The translations under genes and the position numbers were made by a program. Shown here piece by piece: positions 1-10,538 of a stretch of DNA of 64,000 nt. Source of the stretch: Methanosarcina barkeri 3 (GTDB lineage Archaea > Halobacteriota > Methanosarcinia > Methanosarcinales > Methanosarcinaceae); the NCBI RefSeq assembly GCF_000970305.1, contig NZ_CP009517.1:3534001-3598000 (forward strand), given 5' to 3'. Under the pieces are notes generated by a model. The model had not been told where the DNA came from. It worked only from the letters and a program-made list of their open reading frames with translations, and did not search any database. Every line of letters begins with the position of its first letter. The first letter of the stretch is position 1.

Positions 1-317
1 CCATCAAAGGTATAACCATAATTTGTAACAGGTCCATTTGGATACATATACTCCGACATTTCCGAATTACTTTCACTATATATTTTATCAAGCTTATCAA
101 GCCATTTTTCTCTCTCTTCCGAAGATCCAAATGAAGGTATACTCCCATAAGCTGCAATAAAATTAGGATCATTTTTCAATTTATCAAGAGTTTCTGGACC
201 AAAGGAAAGATCCTTTTTAGTCGCATTTTCTTGTGCACTTGCAGCTGGTATCAACGCAATACTAGCCAGTAGCATTACTAACAAAAATATGCCTGTTCCA
301 CTTTTATTACACTTCAT
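1..317 (-). CDS. secreted protein of unknown function (partial, N-terminal part)
   Basis: The gene reads leftwards off the window edge, so only about 105 residues are visible. The product begins MKCNKSGTGIFLLVMLL and has a typical signal peptide: short basic N-terminus, hydrophobic core, and an ASA-like cleavage site near residue 27. A charged, soluble region follows, with repeated DKL-type segments (SEEREKWLDKLDKIYSE). The ATG is preceded by a strong AAGGAGG ribosome site 5-6 bases upstream. A two-hairpin leader lies directly upstream. No catalytic motif is visible in this part and I do not recognise the family. It is probably exported or surface-associated, which is inferred from the signal peptide alone. 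Confidence 0.7.
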   Translation of the reverse strand, partial: MKCNKSGTGIFLLVMLLASIALIPAASAQENATKKDLSFGPETLDKLKNDPNFIAAYGSIPSFGSSEEREKWLDKLDKIYSESNSEMSEYMYPNGPVTNYGYTFD

Positions 318-334
318 ATTTATCCTCCTTACTA

Positions 335-451
335 CCCCAGGAGGCAGAATCAGGCAAGCTTAAATATTCGCACAGATAAACATGATAACTGCCTCTCGGG
401 GCTTATCTTATGGAGTTTGGATGACTTGGAAGGTACTTTCAAACTCCATAA
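335..451 (-). promoter_or_regulatory. two-hairpin 5' leader upstream of the secreted-protein gene
   Basis: Two inverted repeats lie just upstream of the start codon at 317. CCCCAGGAGGCAG (335-347) pairs with CTGCCTCTCGGGG (389-401), with two mismatches. TTATGGAGTTTG (408-419) pairs perfectly with CAAACTCCATAA (440-451). In the transcript the 335-347 arm ends a few bases before the AAGGAGG ribosome site. That arrangement could control translation or stabilise the mRNA. The function is inference, and no known riboswitch was recognised. Confidence 0.45.
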
Positions 452-1431
452 ACTTCCCTTACTTAACTCCTTATAACTTTTCCGGCCAATTTCTCTAACT
501 GTATGATTCTTAAACAAATTTCAAGTTTGAGTTACTTATTAACATTTTGATTATTTAGTAATTTGGTCATAAATTATTTATTTGAGTATATGTCTTAACT
601 CATATTCAAAGATAAGTATAAAAGATAGCATTATTCAATCTTAGTGTATAAAAGTCTTATTTAAGTTAATAACTAAAAAATATAGACTTATTAATCTATA
701 AATTATCCAACTCTGACTATATACCGGTGTAATCAATTAAAAATTTCAAAGGACGGAGACTTACTATATTGTGCATGCACCTGAATAAAATTTTTTTAAC
801 ATCTAGAATCTAAAAAATTTAGATTTATCTTTTTGTTGAAGTTTACGGGCTGTATCTAGCTACTAAAATGAAGGAGATTTAGATCTTCTTTTTTCCAAAA
901 ACACCGAACTTGCAGATGAAAAATTTTCTGCAATTAAATTTAATATTGAGTCTATCCAAAAACCGTCATAATATCAAAATGGCAGTTTTAGTGTTGCTGT
1001 TCATAGTGGATTAGATAATGTTTTTGGATAGGTTTATTTGATATCTTAAGACCTCAGTAATGAAAACACTTTCAAAAGATTATAGCAAACTTGAAAATCT
1101 GGCCTTATCCGAAGGTTATTGATTTAACCTAGAAAAAAGATGAAAAGCCATTAAGTGTTTAGCGTAGTAGTCGTTCACGCTTCAGAAAAAACTGCGAGAA
1201 AAGAAACCAAAGCAGAGAACCACTACAATAATTATAGTCCTTAACTTAAGTATTTGCTTTTACTTTATAAGCACGAAAGACACGGAAAGCATGGAAGAAT
1301 TGTGTCCCTGCTTCCTCTATTCCGTGTTTTCTGTACTTCCTGTGATAAAACTTCATTGAGATTGGTAAAGAAATTTTGAAGAGGGACGAAGAAATTTTGG
1401 CCTATGAATATAGAATCACCGGTTTTTCTAC
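452..1431. other. long AT-rich gap without a convincing gene
   Basis: No intact gene was found. The stretch around 1270-1335 contains the purine-rich 'cacgaaagacacggaaagcatgg' type of sequence that recurs in many genomes as decayed GxxExxY/NTE-type repeats. Fragments near 1060-1200 read as short broken frames. The segment 1360-1431 is the downstream region of nifN. I see no tRNA or CRISPR. Confidence 0.4.
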
Positions 1432-2862
1432 TCATCGTATTCCTTCCACACACTCTTCTTTTCCCTTTCCGGCATGTACTGTCGGTTCTGCCTGTACCGG
1501 TGCGGTGAAAGTATCGGTAGCTTCCAGAATTGCATTAGTGATTCTGTCCAGGAATTCCATAGCTCCCCTATATCCTACAGTAAGAATGCGCTGTGCACCG
1601 ACTCTGTCATGTATTGGCAAGCCGACCCTTACAAGAGGGATGTTCCGGGCTTTTGCAATGTATCTCCCGTTGGAATTTCCTATCAGGATTTCAGGATTAC
1701 ATTGGCTGACTGCATCGTTAAGAGTGTCAAAATCAATTCCGTTCAAAACCACAGGTTCAAATTCAGGGTTTATTTTTTCAACTATTTGCCTGACTTTTGC
1801 TTCAAAATCCCTGCTTTTACTTCCTGTAGCTACCAAAACCGGGTTCATCCCGAGTTCCAGCATGAAAGTTGTGAGGCTGAATACAAAATCAGGGTCTCCA
1901 TAAATCGCAGCTTTTACCCCGTACAGGTACTTGTGCACATCAACCATAGCATCAAGGAGCCTGCCTCTTTCTTGCAGGTATTTTACAGGAATCGGACAGC
2001 CTAGAATTTTGACCAGCTCAGTGAAGAAACTGTCAGTATTTGAAAGCCCAATTGGGATTGGAACGCTATACCCGGGCACATCGTGTGATTCTTCAAGATA
2101 GTTAACTGCTAAGTTCTTACTAACTGTACCCAGGCCCAGGCTTGCCTGACTGTTTGGCATGTCGGCAATTTCGAAAAGTGGGGTACCACCCTGCGCAATT
2201 TTCGGCAGATCTTCCCTCAGCGGAGCATCAAAGGTTTCGGAAATATCAGGCAGGAAAATATAATCTCCGGCCATAAGCTCAAAGACCTCTTTGAGTTCAC
2301 GTACATCAGCAGGAGAGAGGCTCTCAACAGGGATGACGTTAAGTTTTTCATTCGGGACTTTTTCAGCGCTCTCGTCTCCAGTTTTTTCCGCAAATGTCCT
2401 GACAATTGCATCCAGGGCCTTTATATATCCGCTTACATGGCTTTCCCCATAGCTGGGAGTGGAAACCGGAACAATTATAATATCTTTCTCAAGGTCATCT
2501 CCGATTCCTTCCTCTTCTTTGAACTCACGGATTATTGCAGGCACATCGTCCCCAATTGTTTCGGCAAGGCAGGTCGTAGCAACTCCGATTACTTTCGGGT
2601 TGTACCTGTTAATTACATTTCTCAGTCCTTTTTTCAGGTTTTCCCTGCCTCCGTATACTGCTCCTTTTTCACTGAGCGAGCTTGATGCAATATCCACAGG
2701 TTCCCTGAAGTGGTGGGCAAGATGCAGACGCATATAGGTGCTGCAGCCCTGAGAACCGTGGTAAAGAACCATAGTATTCTCGATTCCCTTAAATGCAAGG
2801 GCACTTCCCATAGGCTGGCACATAACACAGGGGTTCACAGTTGCATAGTTTCTTTTCGTCAT
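1432..2862 (-). CDS. nifN: nitrogenase cofactor-assembly scaffold protein NifN
   Basis: NifN pairs with NifE in the scaffold on which the iron-molybdenum cofactor is finished before transfer to NifD. The 476-residue product is a NifK-like member of the nitrogenase component 1 family. Visible features are an N-terminal CVMCQPMGSALAF segment with Cys12 and Cys15, GSQGCSTYMRLHLAHHFREP around Cys40, and the TTCLAETIGDD motif near residue 98. It lies 12 bases downstream of nifE and is last in the operon. A GAGGAGG ribosome site precedes the ATG by 8 bases. Position after a clear nifE, and divergence from nifK at 4560-5930, support NifN rather than a second NifK. Confidence 0.93.
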   Translation of the reverse strand: MTKRNYATVNPCVMCQPMGSALAFKGIENTMVLYHGSQGCSTYMRLHLAHHFREPVDIASSSLSEKGAVYGGRENLKKGLRNVINRYNPKVIGVATTCLAETIGDDVPAIIREFKEEEGIGDDLEKDIIIVPVSTPSYGESHVSGYIKALDAIVRTFAEKTGDESAEKVPNEKLNVIPVESLSPADVRELKEVFELMAGDYIFLPDISETFDAPLREDLPKIAQGGTPLFEIADMPNSQASLGLGTVSKNLAVNYLEESHDVPGYSVPIPIGLSNTDSFFTELVKILGCPIPVKYLQERGRLLDAMVDVHKYLYGVKAAIYGDPDFVFSLTTFMLELGMNPVLVATGSKSRDFEAKVRQIVEKINPEFEPVVLNGIDFDTLNDAVSQCNPEILIGNSNGRYIAKARNIPLVRVGLPIHDRVGAQRILTVGYRGAMEFLDRITNAILEATDTFTAPVQAEPTVHAGKGKEECVEGIR

Positions 2863-2874
2863 CTCAATGCCTCC

Positions 2875-4479
2875 TCACACCTGACTTTCAACTGCAGTTT
2901 CGGATTTCTGGTGCAAAAATTTAGGTTTCAGGAGTATACCTTTACATTCAGTTGCATGATTTTCTTCGGAAATCATTTCTTTTACTGTCGCTTTTTCCAT
3001 TCTGCCTGATTTCTTCTCTGATCCTGCTGCTACTGCCGCTTTTTCGATCTTACCTGATTTATTCTCCGATTCCACTGCTTCGGGTATCAGGGTCCGCTGC
3101 CTGACAGCTTTCCAGACAGGGCTGCTAATGGAAGCATCCACCTCCTGCACAAAGTTTACAAAGCCATCAAAACCTTCGAACTCCACCACCCTGTCGTGGT
3201 TGAAGTCACAGAAAGCAATGCCAAGCTTGTATGCAATGAATCTCTCCTTTACGCCTGCAACCATCAGGTCTGCTTTCTGTTTCACAAGCAGTTCGGCAAG
3301 TTCAAGGGGATTTGCATCATCAACAATAACCGTTCCATCCCTTACCGAATAACTGATCTGCTCGTAATCTTCTTTTTTCCCGGTCTGGGTCCCGATAATA
3401 ACGACTTCCATGCCAAGTTCAGCAAAGCCTTTGATAAGCGTGAGAGCTTTTGCAGGTCCTCCCATGTAAATAGCAGCCCTCTTTCCTTTGACCCTTTCTC
3501 GAACCCTGGAGATCTCAGGCATTATACGGTTTATTTCGGTTTCCAGGATTTGTTCTGCCTGCTGTTTCATCTTCTCGGAGCCAAAGTAATCCGCAGTTTT
3601 CCGTAGGGCCAGGGAAATATCTTCAATTCCGAAGAAACTCGCATTTAAGTAGGGAATTCCATATTCCATTTGCATCCATTTTGCAAGATAGGTCATGGAC
3701 CCACTGCACTGGACGAGGTTAAGGTCAGCTTCTGCTGCTCTGGATATGGCTTCTGCGGTTGAGTCACCTGTCATTGAGACTATGACCTCAATTCCCATCT
3801 TTTCAAAGAGAGGCTTTATAAGCCAGACATCTCCGGCCACATTGAAATCCCCTAAAATGTTAATCTTCGGCTTTATGGTTTCAGAGGACCTGGGTGCTTT
3901 TTTCGCAGTTGGATCTTCCGGAGGTTTTTTAATCAGCTTTTTTAAAGCATCACAGGCAGCCTTGTATCCATCGGACTTGTTGCCTTTGAAACCTTCGGAT
4001 TTTACAGGGATTACAGGAATGTTGTGCTTCTGGCTTGCAGTTTTGCATACGGACTCAAGGTCGTCACCTATAATTCCGACAATGCACGTGGAATATACAA
4101 AAACAACAGGAGGATGGTAGAGTCCAACCAGTTCGTCGATTGCGCTTGAGAGTTTCTTCTCTCCTCCAAAGACCACATCGAGTTCTTTCATATCCGTACT
4201 GAAACTGGTACGATTTGTTTCAATCCCACTGGATTTTGCACCTCTTATGTCCCAGGTATAGCCTGCACAGCCAATTGGACCGTGGACGAGGTGGATGGCA
4301 TCGGTTACAGGATTTAAGACAACCCTGGCCCCCGAATAAACACAGGCTCGCTGGCTGATAGCTCCTGCAAGAGAGTTATTATCGCAGGCAAGAGGAATTT
4401 CCTGCTCTTTTTCCTGTTTTCTGGTAATATATGGCTTCCTTTCTTCTAGAGTATCCACTATTCCAATTTTCTCTTTCAT
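2875..4479 (-). CDS. nifE: nitrogenase cofactor-assembly scaffold protein NifE
   Basis: NifE forms the NifEN scaffold with the next gene's product. It is NifD-like and has cysteines at about 46 (RACVYSGAR), 71 (HGPIGCAGYTWD) and 132 (YSTCIVGIIGDD). It has VFGGEKKLSSAIDEL, shared with NifD. A GTG nine bases further upstream is also in frame, but GAGGGGAG is better spaced for the ATG at 4479, so I use that (534 residues). The protein is longer than typical NifE. After about residue 455 it has a low-complexity tail with an internal repeat, KSGKIEKAAV then KSGRMEKATV. The tail has no known role. Confidence 0.93.
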   Translation of the reverse strand: MKEKIGIVDTLEERKPYITRKQEKEQEIPLACDNNSLAGAISQRACVYSGARVVLNPVTDAIHLVHGPIGCAGYTWDIRGAKSSGIETNRTSFSTDMKELDVVFGGEKKLSSAIDELVGLYHPPVVFVYSTCIVGIIGDDLESVCKTASQKHNIPVIPVKSEGFKGNKSDGYKAACDALKKLIKKPPEDPTAKKAPRSSETIKPKINILGDFNVAGDVWLIKPLFEKMGIEVIVSMTGDSTAEAISRAAEADLNLVQCSGSMTYLAKWMQMEYGIPYLNASFFGIEDISLALRKTADYFGSEKMKQQAEQILETEINRIMPEISRVRERVKGKRAAIYMGGPAKALTLIKGFAELGMEVVIIGTQTGKKEDYEQISYSVRDGTVIVDDANPLELAELLVKQKADLMVAGVKERFIAYKLGIAFCDFNHDRVVEFEGFDGFVNFVQEVDASISSPVWKAVRQRTLIPEAVESENKSGKIEKAAVAAGSEKKSGRMEKATVKEMISEENHATECKGILLKPKFLHQKSETAVESQV

Positions 4480-4559
4480 TTCCTTCACTCCCCTCTGCTA
4501 TTGTTTTCAGGTTTGCAGCGGCAGTTTACCAGTTATTCCGTAAATTTTTTAAAAAGGAT

Positions 4560-5930
4560 TTACTCGATGGTTTCAAGCAGCCAATCCGGAGCATCCCTAT
4601 CTTTCCTGTCAAGCAGGGTATTTCCTATACGCTCTACCAGTCTCGCAGCCCCTGCGTATCCCATAATAGGGAAGTAGTGCAGGTTTGCTCTGTCCATAAT
4701 CGGGAAGCCTACCCTGACAAGGGGAACATCCTCTGCCCTTGATATGAATTTCCCATAGGTATTGCCGATAAGAAGATCCACAGGCTTTCTCTTAATTATC
4801 TGATGAAGGGTAAACAGGTCTCCTCCGGAAATTACATCAGCCTCAGGGTACTCAGGACCTATGAGTTCTTCAACCTCTTTTTCAAATTCCGAATTCTGAG
4901 TTCCTGTAAGTACTACAGCAGGCTCCATACCCATTTCCATTATAAGACTGGTAAGACCTGTAAGGATATCCGGATCTCCGTAAACAGCTACCCTTTTTCC
5001 GTGGTAGTGCGGATGAGCATCAGTCATCATATCCACAAGCCTACCCCTCTCATCTTCAAGTTCGGGAGGAATGGCCACATTAGCAAGTTTTGCCGCATTC
5101 ATTATGAAACGATCGGTGTTCCGTATTCCAATAGGAACGGGCCCTATTTTTGCAGGGACTTTGTAGCGGCTTTCAAGGATTTTTGCAGCCGAGCCTCCTG
5201 CCATCCTGCAGAGAGCAATTGTCCCAACTGAGTTTGCGGAATCCTCTATGTCTCCTATCGGAGTCCCACCTTTCGGATACATCCCGGGATCTCCGGTAAG
5301 GGGAGCATCAAAGACATCTGTCGTATCTGGAAACACAATGCTGGAAATTCCCATTATTGAGAGTATGCGTTTCATTTCCCGTATGTCCCCAGGCTCCACA
5401 AAACCTGGGATGAGGTTTAATTTCCCGTTTGGCTTGCTCTTTTTGGCAAAAGTGGTTACAAAGGACTTTACCATATTATCATAGCCGGTAATATGGGTGC
5501 CCACGTAACTGGGGGTAGAAGCTGCACAGATCTTAATAGAAGGGTCTATGAGTTCTTGATCCTTTACATCTTCTAAGATAACCCCTACGTCGTCACCTAT
5601 TGTTTCGGCTACGCAGGTAGTGTGAATAGCAATTACTTCGGGTTTGTATATTTCAGTCAGGTTTACGAGAGCTTCCTTAAGGTTTGCAGCTCCTCCAAAG
5701 ACTGCAGTTCCTTCGGAAAAACTGCTGGTAGTTGCCAGGGCAGCTTCCCGGTAGTGCCTGCTTAAACACATACGCAGGTAAGAGAGGCATCCCTGGGACC
5801 CGTGACTGTGCGGCATGCAGTTGTGTACACCAAGAGCTGCATAGACTGCGCCTATTGGCTGACAGATTTTTGCAGGGTTAATGGTTACTGCTTCTCTGGT
5901 TACTTCTTCACATGGAGTATAGTCAAGCAT
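4560..5930 (-). CDS. nifK: nitrogenase molybdenum-iron protein beta chain NifK
   Basis: NifK is the beta subunit of the MoFe protein and supplies half of the P-cluster ligands. Counting from the ATG at 5930 (456 residues), cysteines at 23 (KICQPIGAVYAA), 48 (GSQGCLSYLRMC) and 106 (HTTCVAETIGDD) match the P-cluster ligand pattern. The protein is short at the N-terminus compared with proteobacterial NifK, as is usual for methanogens and clostridia. A GTG at 5939 is in frame, but that GTG sits inside the AGGTGA ribosome site for the ATG, so the ATG is preferred. It lies downstream of nifD with a 27-base gap and upstream of nifE. Confidence 0.95.
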   Translation of the reverse strand: MLDYTPCEEVTREAVTINPAKICQPIGAVYAALGVHNCMPHSHGSQGCLSYLRMCLSRHYREAALATTSSFSEGTAVFGGAANLKEALVNLTEIYKPEVIAIHTTCVAETIGDDVGVILEDVKDQELIDPSIKICAASTPSYVGTHITGYDNMVKSFVTTFAKKSKPNGKLNLIPGFVEPGDIREMKRILSIMGISSIVFPDTTDVFDAPLTGDPGMYPKGGTPIGDIEDSANSVGTIALCRMAGGSAAKILESRYKVPAKIGPVPIGIRNTDRFIMNAAKLANVAIPPELEDERGRLVDMMTDAHPHYHGKRVAVYGDPDILTGLTSLIMEMGMEPAVVLTGTQNSEFEKEVEELIGPEYPEADVISGGDLFTLHQIIKRKPVDLLIGNTYGKFISRAEDVPLVRVGFPIMDRANLHYFPIMGYAGAARLVERIGNTLLDRKDRDAPDWLLETIE

Positions 5931-5957
5931 TTTTATCACCTTTTACTTTTTTGTCTC

Positions 5958-7556
5958 TCAGTCCACTTCTGCAGCTTTCCAGGGCGGACGTATGAACCTC
6001 CAGGTTGGGCTGTGCAAAGCCATATCAATGTCCTTTGCAAAGTTCAAAACTCCGGAAAAACCTGTATACCTTCCGCTGTAATCGTACGAATGGATCTGCC
6101 TTGACGGAACTCCAAGCTTCTGAGCCCAGTACTTGTCCTTGATCCCAGAGCAAAAGACATCGGGTTTAAGGGTCTTTACAAGGATTTCAGTCTCGTGATG
6201 GTTAAGATCATCGATAACAATGGTGCCATCTCTAGCTTCAGGGAAAAGACCTTCGTATTCCATAAGCCCGATTTTCTTTTTCAGCTCTTCAATTCTTTCC
6301 GGACTGACCGCAGGTTTAATATTTTCATCTCTCTCGTAATGCACATCTTCAAGAATTGAGCCAAGAGCTTTTTCTTTTATCTGAGGGATAATCTGTCTGC
6401 CTTCGTAGTCGTCTCTGTGGGCAAACTGGTAACCTGCAACAACTACTTTCATGCCAAGTTCCTCAAACAGATTTATGTAATGATGGCTTCTGGAACCACC
6501 GGCATAGATAAAGGCAGTTTTCCCCTGGAGTTTCTTCCTGTACCTCTCGATTTCATCCTTATACTTTGCTTTTTCTTCGGCAATGATTTCTTCAGTTTTC
6601 CTTGTAAGTTCCGGATCGTCAAAGAACTCTGCCATTTTCTGGAGAGATTTTTCAGTGCCCTTAGTGCCTATATAATTGACCTTCAGCCAGGGAAGTCCGT
6701 ATTTTTCTTCCATCATACGGTTCGTGTAGTTGATAGAACGATGGCACAGAAGGATACTGAGTTTTGCCCTGTGAGCCTGCGCAATTTTATGGAATGAGCC
6801 ATCTCCGGTGAAAGTTGAGACAATCCTGTATCCTATTTTTTCGAGGATTGGTTTGATTTCCCAGAAATCTCCTCCTATGTTGTATTCTCCAAATACGTTA
6901 ATATCAAAGGGTGTCGGATTTTCAAGTTCCTCGGTTCCGATCAGGTTTTCCATAAGGGCATTACTTGCAATGTGGTGCCCGGCTGATTGGCTAACTCCTC
7001 TGTATCCTTCACAGCGTGAGGGGATGACTTTAATCCCATACTCTTTTTCAGCCTGCTTGGCAACGGACTCTATATCATCTCCAATAAGCCCTACAGGGCA
7101 TGTCGCAGAGATGCTAATTGCTTTGGGGTTAAAAATCTTTACAACTTCATCAATGGCTTTCTTTAATTTCTTCTCTCCACCAAAGACAATATCAGTTTCC
7201 TTCATGTCCGTACAGAAGGAATAGTTAAGGAAGTTATCTTCACCTTCTTCTGCTTTTGCCAGGTTTCGCCTGGTTCCCCAGGTAAAATATGCACAGCCTA
7301 TAGGGCCGTGAACAAGATGTACCATGTCTTTGATCGGCCCGAAAACCACACCTTTTGAGCCCGCAAAAGCGCATCCACGGTTTGTAAGGATACCTGGAAT
7401 TACTTTGTCATCAGCTTCTATATGTTGTTCAGCGGAACAGTCTCTAACAACTATGTGTTTTCTTCTATTCCTTGCAGCCTTTTCGGGGAGCACTTTTAAC
7501 ATATTATCAACAAGTTCTTGTTTGTCTTCAGTTCCGGAATCTATTTCTGCTCCCAT
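5958..7556 (-). CDS. nifD: nitrogenase molybdenum-iron protein alpha chain NifD
   Basis: NifD holds the FeMo cofactor where N2 is reduced. The 532-residue product has P-cluster cysteines 62 (RGCAFAG), 88 (HGPIGCAY) and 153 (SATCPVGLIGDD). The cofactor ligands are Cys271 (LLCHRSINY) and His489 (RQIHSYDYSG), and the substrate-path pair is GVSQSAGHHIASN near 190-195. About 50 extra residues around 390-440 resemble the insertion known in clostridial and methanogen NifD. The molybdenum type is inferred from the SYDYSGRYTGF context and from nifE/nifN in the operon. The ATG overlaps the nifI2 stop (TAATG), indicating translational coupling. Confidence 0.96.
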   Translation of the reverse strand: MGAEIDSGTEDKQELVDNMLKVLPEKAARNRRKHIVVRDCSAEQHIEADDKVIPGILTNRGCAFAGSKGVVFGPIKDMVHLVHGPIGCAYFTWGTRRNLAKAEEGEDNFLNYSFCTDMKETDIVFGGEKKLKKAIDEVVKIFNPKAISISATCPVGLIGDDIESVAKQAEKEYGIKVIPSRCEGYRGVSQSAGHHIASNALMENLIGTEELENPTPFDINVFGEYNIGGDFWEIKPILEKIGYRIVSTFTGDGSFHKIAQAHRAKLSILLCHRSINYTNRMMEEKYGLPWLKVNYIGTKGTEKSLQKMAEFFDDPELTRKTEEIIAEEKAKYKDEIERYRKKLQGKTAFIYAGGSRSHHYINLFEELGMKVVVAGYQFAHRDDYEGRQIIPQIKEKALGSILEDVHYERDENIKPAVSPERIEELKKKIGLMEYEGLFPEARDGTIVIDDLNHHETEILVKTLKPDVFCSGIKDKYWAQKLGVPSRQIHSYDYSGRYTGFSGVLNFAKDIDMALHSPTWRFIRPPWKAAEVD

Positions 7557-7933
7557 TACATCAGCTCCTTATTCACGGTCGCTTCTCCGCTTTCTCCGGT
7601 CCGGATGCGGATTGCTTCAGTAATATTTGACACGAAAATCTTTCCGTCTCCTACATTCCCGGTCTGATTAACTTCTATTATTTTCTGGACCACTTCGTTT
7701 ACATTTTCATCATCCACAACGATTGTGAACATACGTTTTGGAATAAAGCGAATGCAGGTCTCAGCTTCCTTTTCCGGGTCTGGCAGAGGTGGATTAAATT
7801 CAAAGCAGAGCCCTCTTTGTTTCCCGCGACCCATAACCCTTCTTACAGTAAACGAAGGAAAGCCGCATTCAAGCAGGACATCCTTAGTTTTCTGGACTTT
7901 ATTCATCCTGATAATTGCAGTAATCTCTTTCAT
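7556..7933 (-). CDS. nifI2: PII-like nitrogenase regulator NifI2
   Basis: NifI2 is a PII-family protein. In methanogens it joins NifI1 to switch nitrogenase off at the protein level when ammonium is available and 2-oxoglutarate is low. The 125-residue product starts [20 protein letters not shown] and has the family's [13 protein letters not shown]-loop entry. The longer T-loop region ([14 protein letters not shown]) is typical of NifI2. It ends with [21 protein letters not shown], the conserved PII C-terminal signature. A GGAGG site precedes the ATG. It sits between nifI1 and nifD and overlaps the nifD start. Confidence 0.94.
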   Translation of the reverse strand: MKEITAIIRMNKVQKTKDVLLECGFPSFTVRRVMGRGKQRGLCFEFNPPLPDPEKEAETCIRFIPKRMFTIVVDDENVNEVVQKIIEVNQTGNVGDGKIFVSNITEAIRIRTGESGEATVNKELM

Positions 7934-7958
7934 TGGATTTTCCTCCGAAAATCCGGCT

Positions 7959-8276
7959 TTAGAGTCCTGGTTTTCCAGTTCTTATGGTATAGGCTTCTTC
8001 CACAGGGTTTACGAAGATTCTACCGTCTCCGAATTTTCCGGTCCTGGCAGACTCCATTATGATCTTTATAGCCTTGTCCTTATGTTCGTCTTCTACCACA
8101 AGAATGAGCATGGTCTTCTGCAGTTCATCGTAGTTGATGTCTGCTATATGGATCCCTTTCTGCTTTCCCCTTCCGAAAACTTCCATTTTTGTAAGGGAAA
8201 TACAACCCACTTTTTCGAGACTCTCGATAACTTTATTTTCCATACCCGGTCTGATGATTGCACGTATCATCTGCAT
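7959..8276 (-). CDS. nifI1: PII-like nitrogenase regulator NifI1
   Basis: This is the partner of NifI2 in post-translational ammonia switch-off of nitrogenase. The 105-residue product begins [20 protein letters not shown]. It has the compact T-loop entry [15 protein letters not shown] and ends [21 protein letters not shown], the PII C-signature. AAGGAG lies 8 bases before the ATG. The gene is second in the operon, after nifH, as in the methanogen and clostridial nif arrangement. The gap to nifH contains a duplicated copy of the end of nifH. Confidence 0.95.
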   Translation of the reverse strand: MQMIRAIIRPGMENKVIESLEKVGCISLTKMEVFGRGKQKGIHIADINYDELQKTMLILVVEDEHKDKAIKIIMESARTGKFGDGRIFVNPVEEAYTIRTGKPGL

Positions 8277-8302
8277 AATTTTAACTCCTTTTCACTCAAC
8301 AA

Positions 8303-9231
<929 letters not shown>

Positions 9232-9347
9232 CTCTTCATTGAAAGATACGGTATTAATAATTGCCTTTGTTTGCGAGCTTTAGGAAAGGATTAATAAACA
9301 ATTTCCTGTAAATTGAGAGCTGAAACTAATAACAGGAAGACCATTTC

Positions 9348-10538
9348 ATGATTCCCGAAGCTTCTTATGATGTACTCGTTGTTGGTGCAGGTCCTGCAGG
9401 TTCTACAGCCGCCATGTACGCCGCAGAGAATGGCGCCTCGGTGCTTCTTCTTGATAAAAAAAAAGAGATAGGAAGTCCTATTCAGTGTGCTGGCTTCCTT
9501 CCCGATGCTTTGGAAGTCCAGGCCCTGCTCCATGAGGCCAGGCTTCCGGATACACTGAAAAACTACCCTGAATCTTGTGTGCTGCAGAGGACTGATACTC
9601 AGCGTATTATCACTCCAAACTGCAATATAAAAGAGTTCGCTGTCAGGGGAACAGTCCTTGACCGACGCAGGTATGACCAGTTCCTTGCCGAGCAGGCAGC
9701 AAGAGCAGGAGCTGAACTGATGGTCAAAACCCACGTAACGAAAATTGAGGGAACAAATGTTGAAACATCAGGAGCCTTTGGGAAACATACAATTAAAGCA
9801 AAAGCGATTATCGGAGCTGACGGTCCCAATTCTTTTGTAGCAAAATCAAAAGGTCTTGCCCTTAAGCCCGAATTAAAGGAAACCTCGGTTGCTCTCGAAT
9901 ACCAGGTCAGGAATGTGGATATTGATCCTTCTTGCCTGGAAATGTATTTTGGAAAGGATTTTGTGCCTGGCGGCTATGCATGGATTTTTCCCGAAGGCCA
10001 GGACCGGGCAAATGTAGGAATCGGAATTCGAAGCGGTATGGCTGAGAAAGGGATCTCTGCAAAGGAATACCTGCACCGTTTTATGCTGGATCACCCGCTT
10101 GCAGGACCAAAACTGAAGAACTGCATAATCATGAACGTTATTGCAGGCATTATCCCTGTAAATGGCGCTCCGGAAAAAACTGCAACTGAAAACACGCTGA
10201 TTGTAGGGGATGCAGCAGGCCAGGTTTTTGCTACAAACGGAGGTGGAATTCCTCCTGCAATGATTGCCGGAAAAGTAGCAGGAGAAACTGCAGCCGAATT
10301 TGCAGCCGGAAAATGCAAGCTTGAAGAATACGACCACCGCTGGCGGGCTCAATTCGGACAGGCGCTTGAGACCTCGGTGCAGGCAAGACAGCTCATGGAT
10401 GGGATTATGAGGTCTGATACTCTAATGAATGCAGCTTTCAAACTTATTTCTTCTGAACAGATGAAAGTTATGCAATGCGGAAAACTCCCCGGACCCGTAA
10501 AACTTGGACTCCAGGCGTTGAACCGGGGAAAGAAGTAA
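9348..10538 (+). CDS. geranylgeranyl reductase family FAD-dependent oxidoreductase
   Basis: Members of this family saturate geranylgeranyl chains of archaeal ether lipids or related isoprenoids, using FAD. The 396-residue product has the N-terminal FAD-binding motif VVGAGPAGSTAAMYAAENGA (GxGxxG at 13-18) and DRRRYDQFLAEQAARAGAEL. It also has GADGPNSFVAKSKG, GGYAWIFPEG typical of the group, and the second FAD motif IVGDAAGQVFATNGGGIPPAM. An AGGAAG site precedes the ATG. The gene is divergent from nifH and shares the 9187-9347 control region, but no functional link to nitrogen fixation is evident. The exact substrate cannot be told from sequence, because Methanosarcina carries several paralogues. 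Confidence 0.85.
   Translation: MIPEASYDVLVVGAGPAGSTAAMYAAENGASVLLLDKKKEIGSPIQCAGFLPDALEVQALLHEARLPDTLKNYPESCVLQRTDTQRIITPNCNIKEFAVRGTVLDRRRYDQFLAEQAARAGAELMVKTHVTKIEGTNVETSGAFGKHTIKAKAIIGADGPNSFVAKSKGLALKPELKETSVALEYQVRNVDIDPSCLEMYFGKDFVPGGYAWIFPEGQDRANVGIGIRSGMAEKGISAKEYLHRFMLDHPLAGPKLKNCIIMNVIAGIIPVNGAPEKTATENTLIVGDAAGQVFATNGGGIPPAMIAGKVAGETAAEFAAGKCKLEEYDHRWRAQFGQALETSVQARQLMDGIMRSDTLMNAAFKLISSEQMKVMQCGKLPGPVKLGLQALNRGKK

Noticed and set aside
1265-1453. Leftward 62-codon frame ending in CFPCLSCL
   Set aside because: It is produced by the 'cacgaaagacacggaaagcatgg' type repeat, which yields such frames in many genomes. No start signal is present and it is not a protein.
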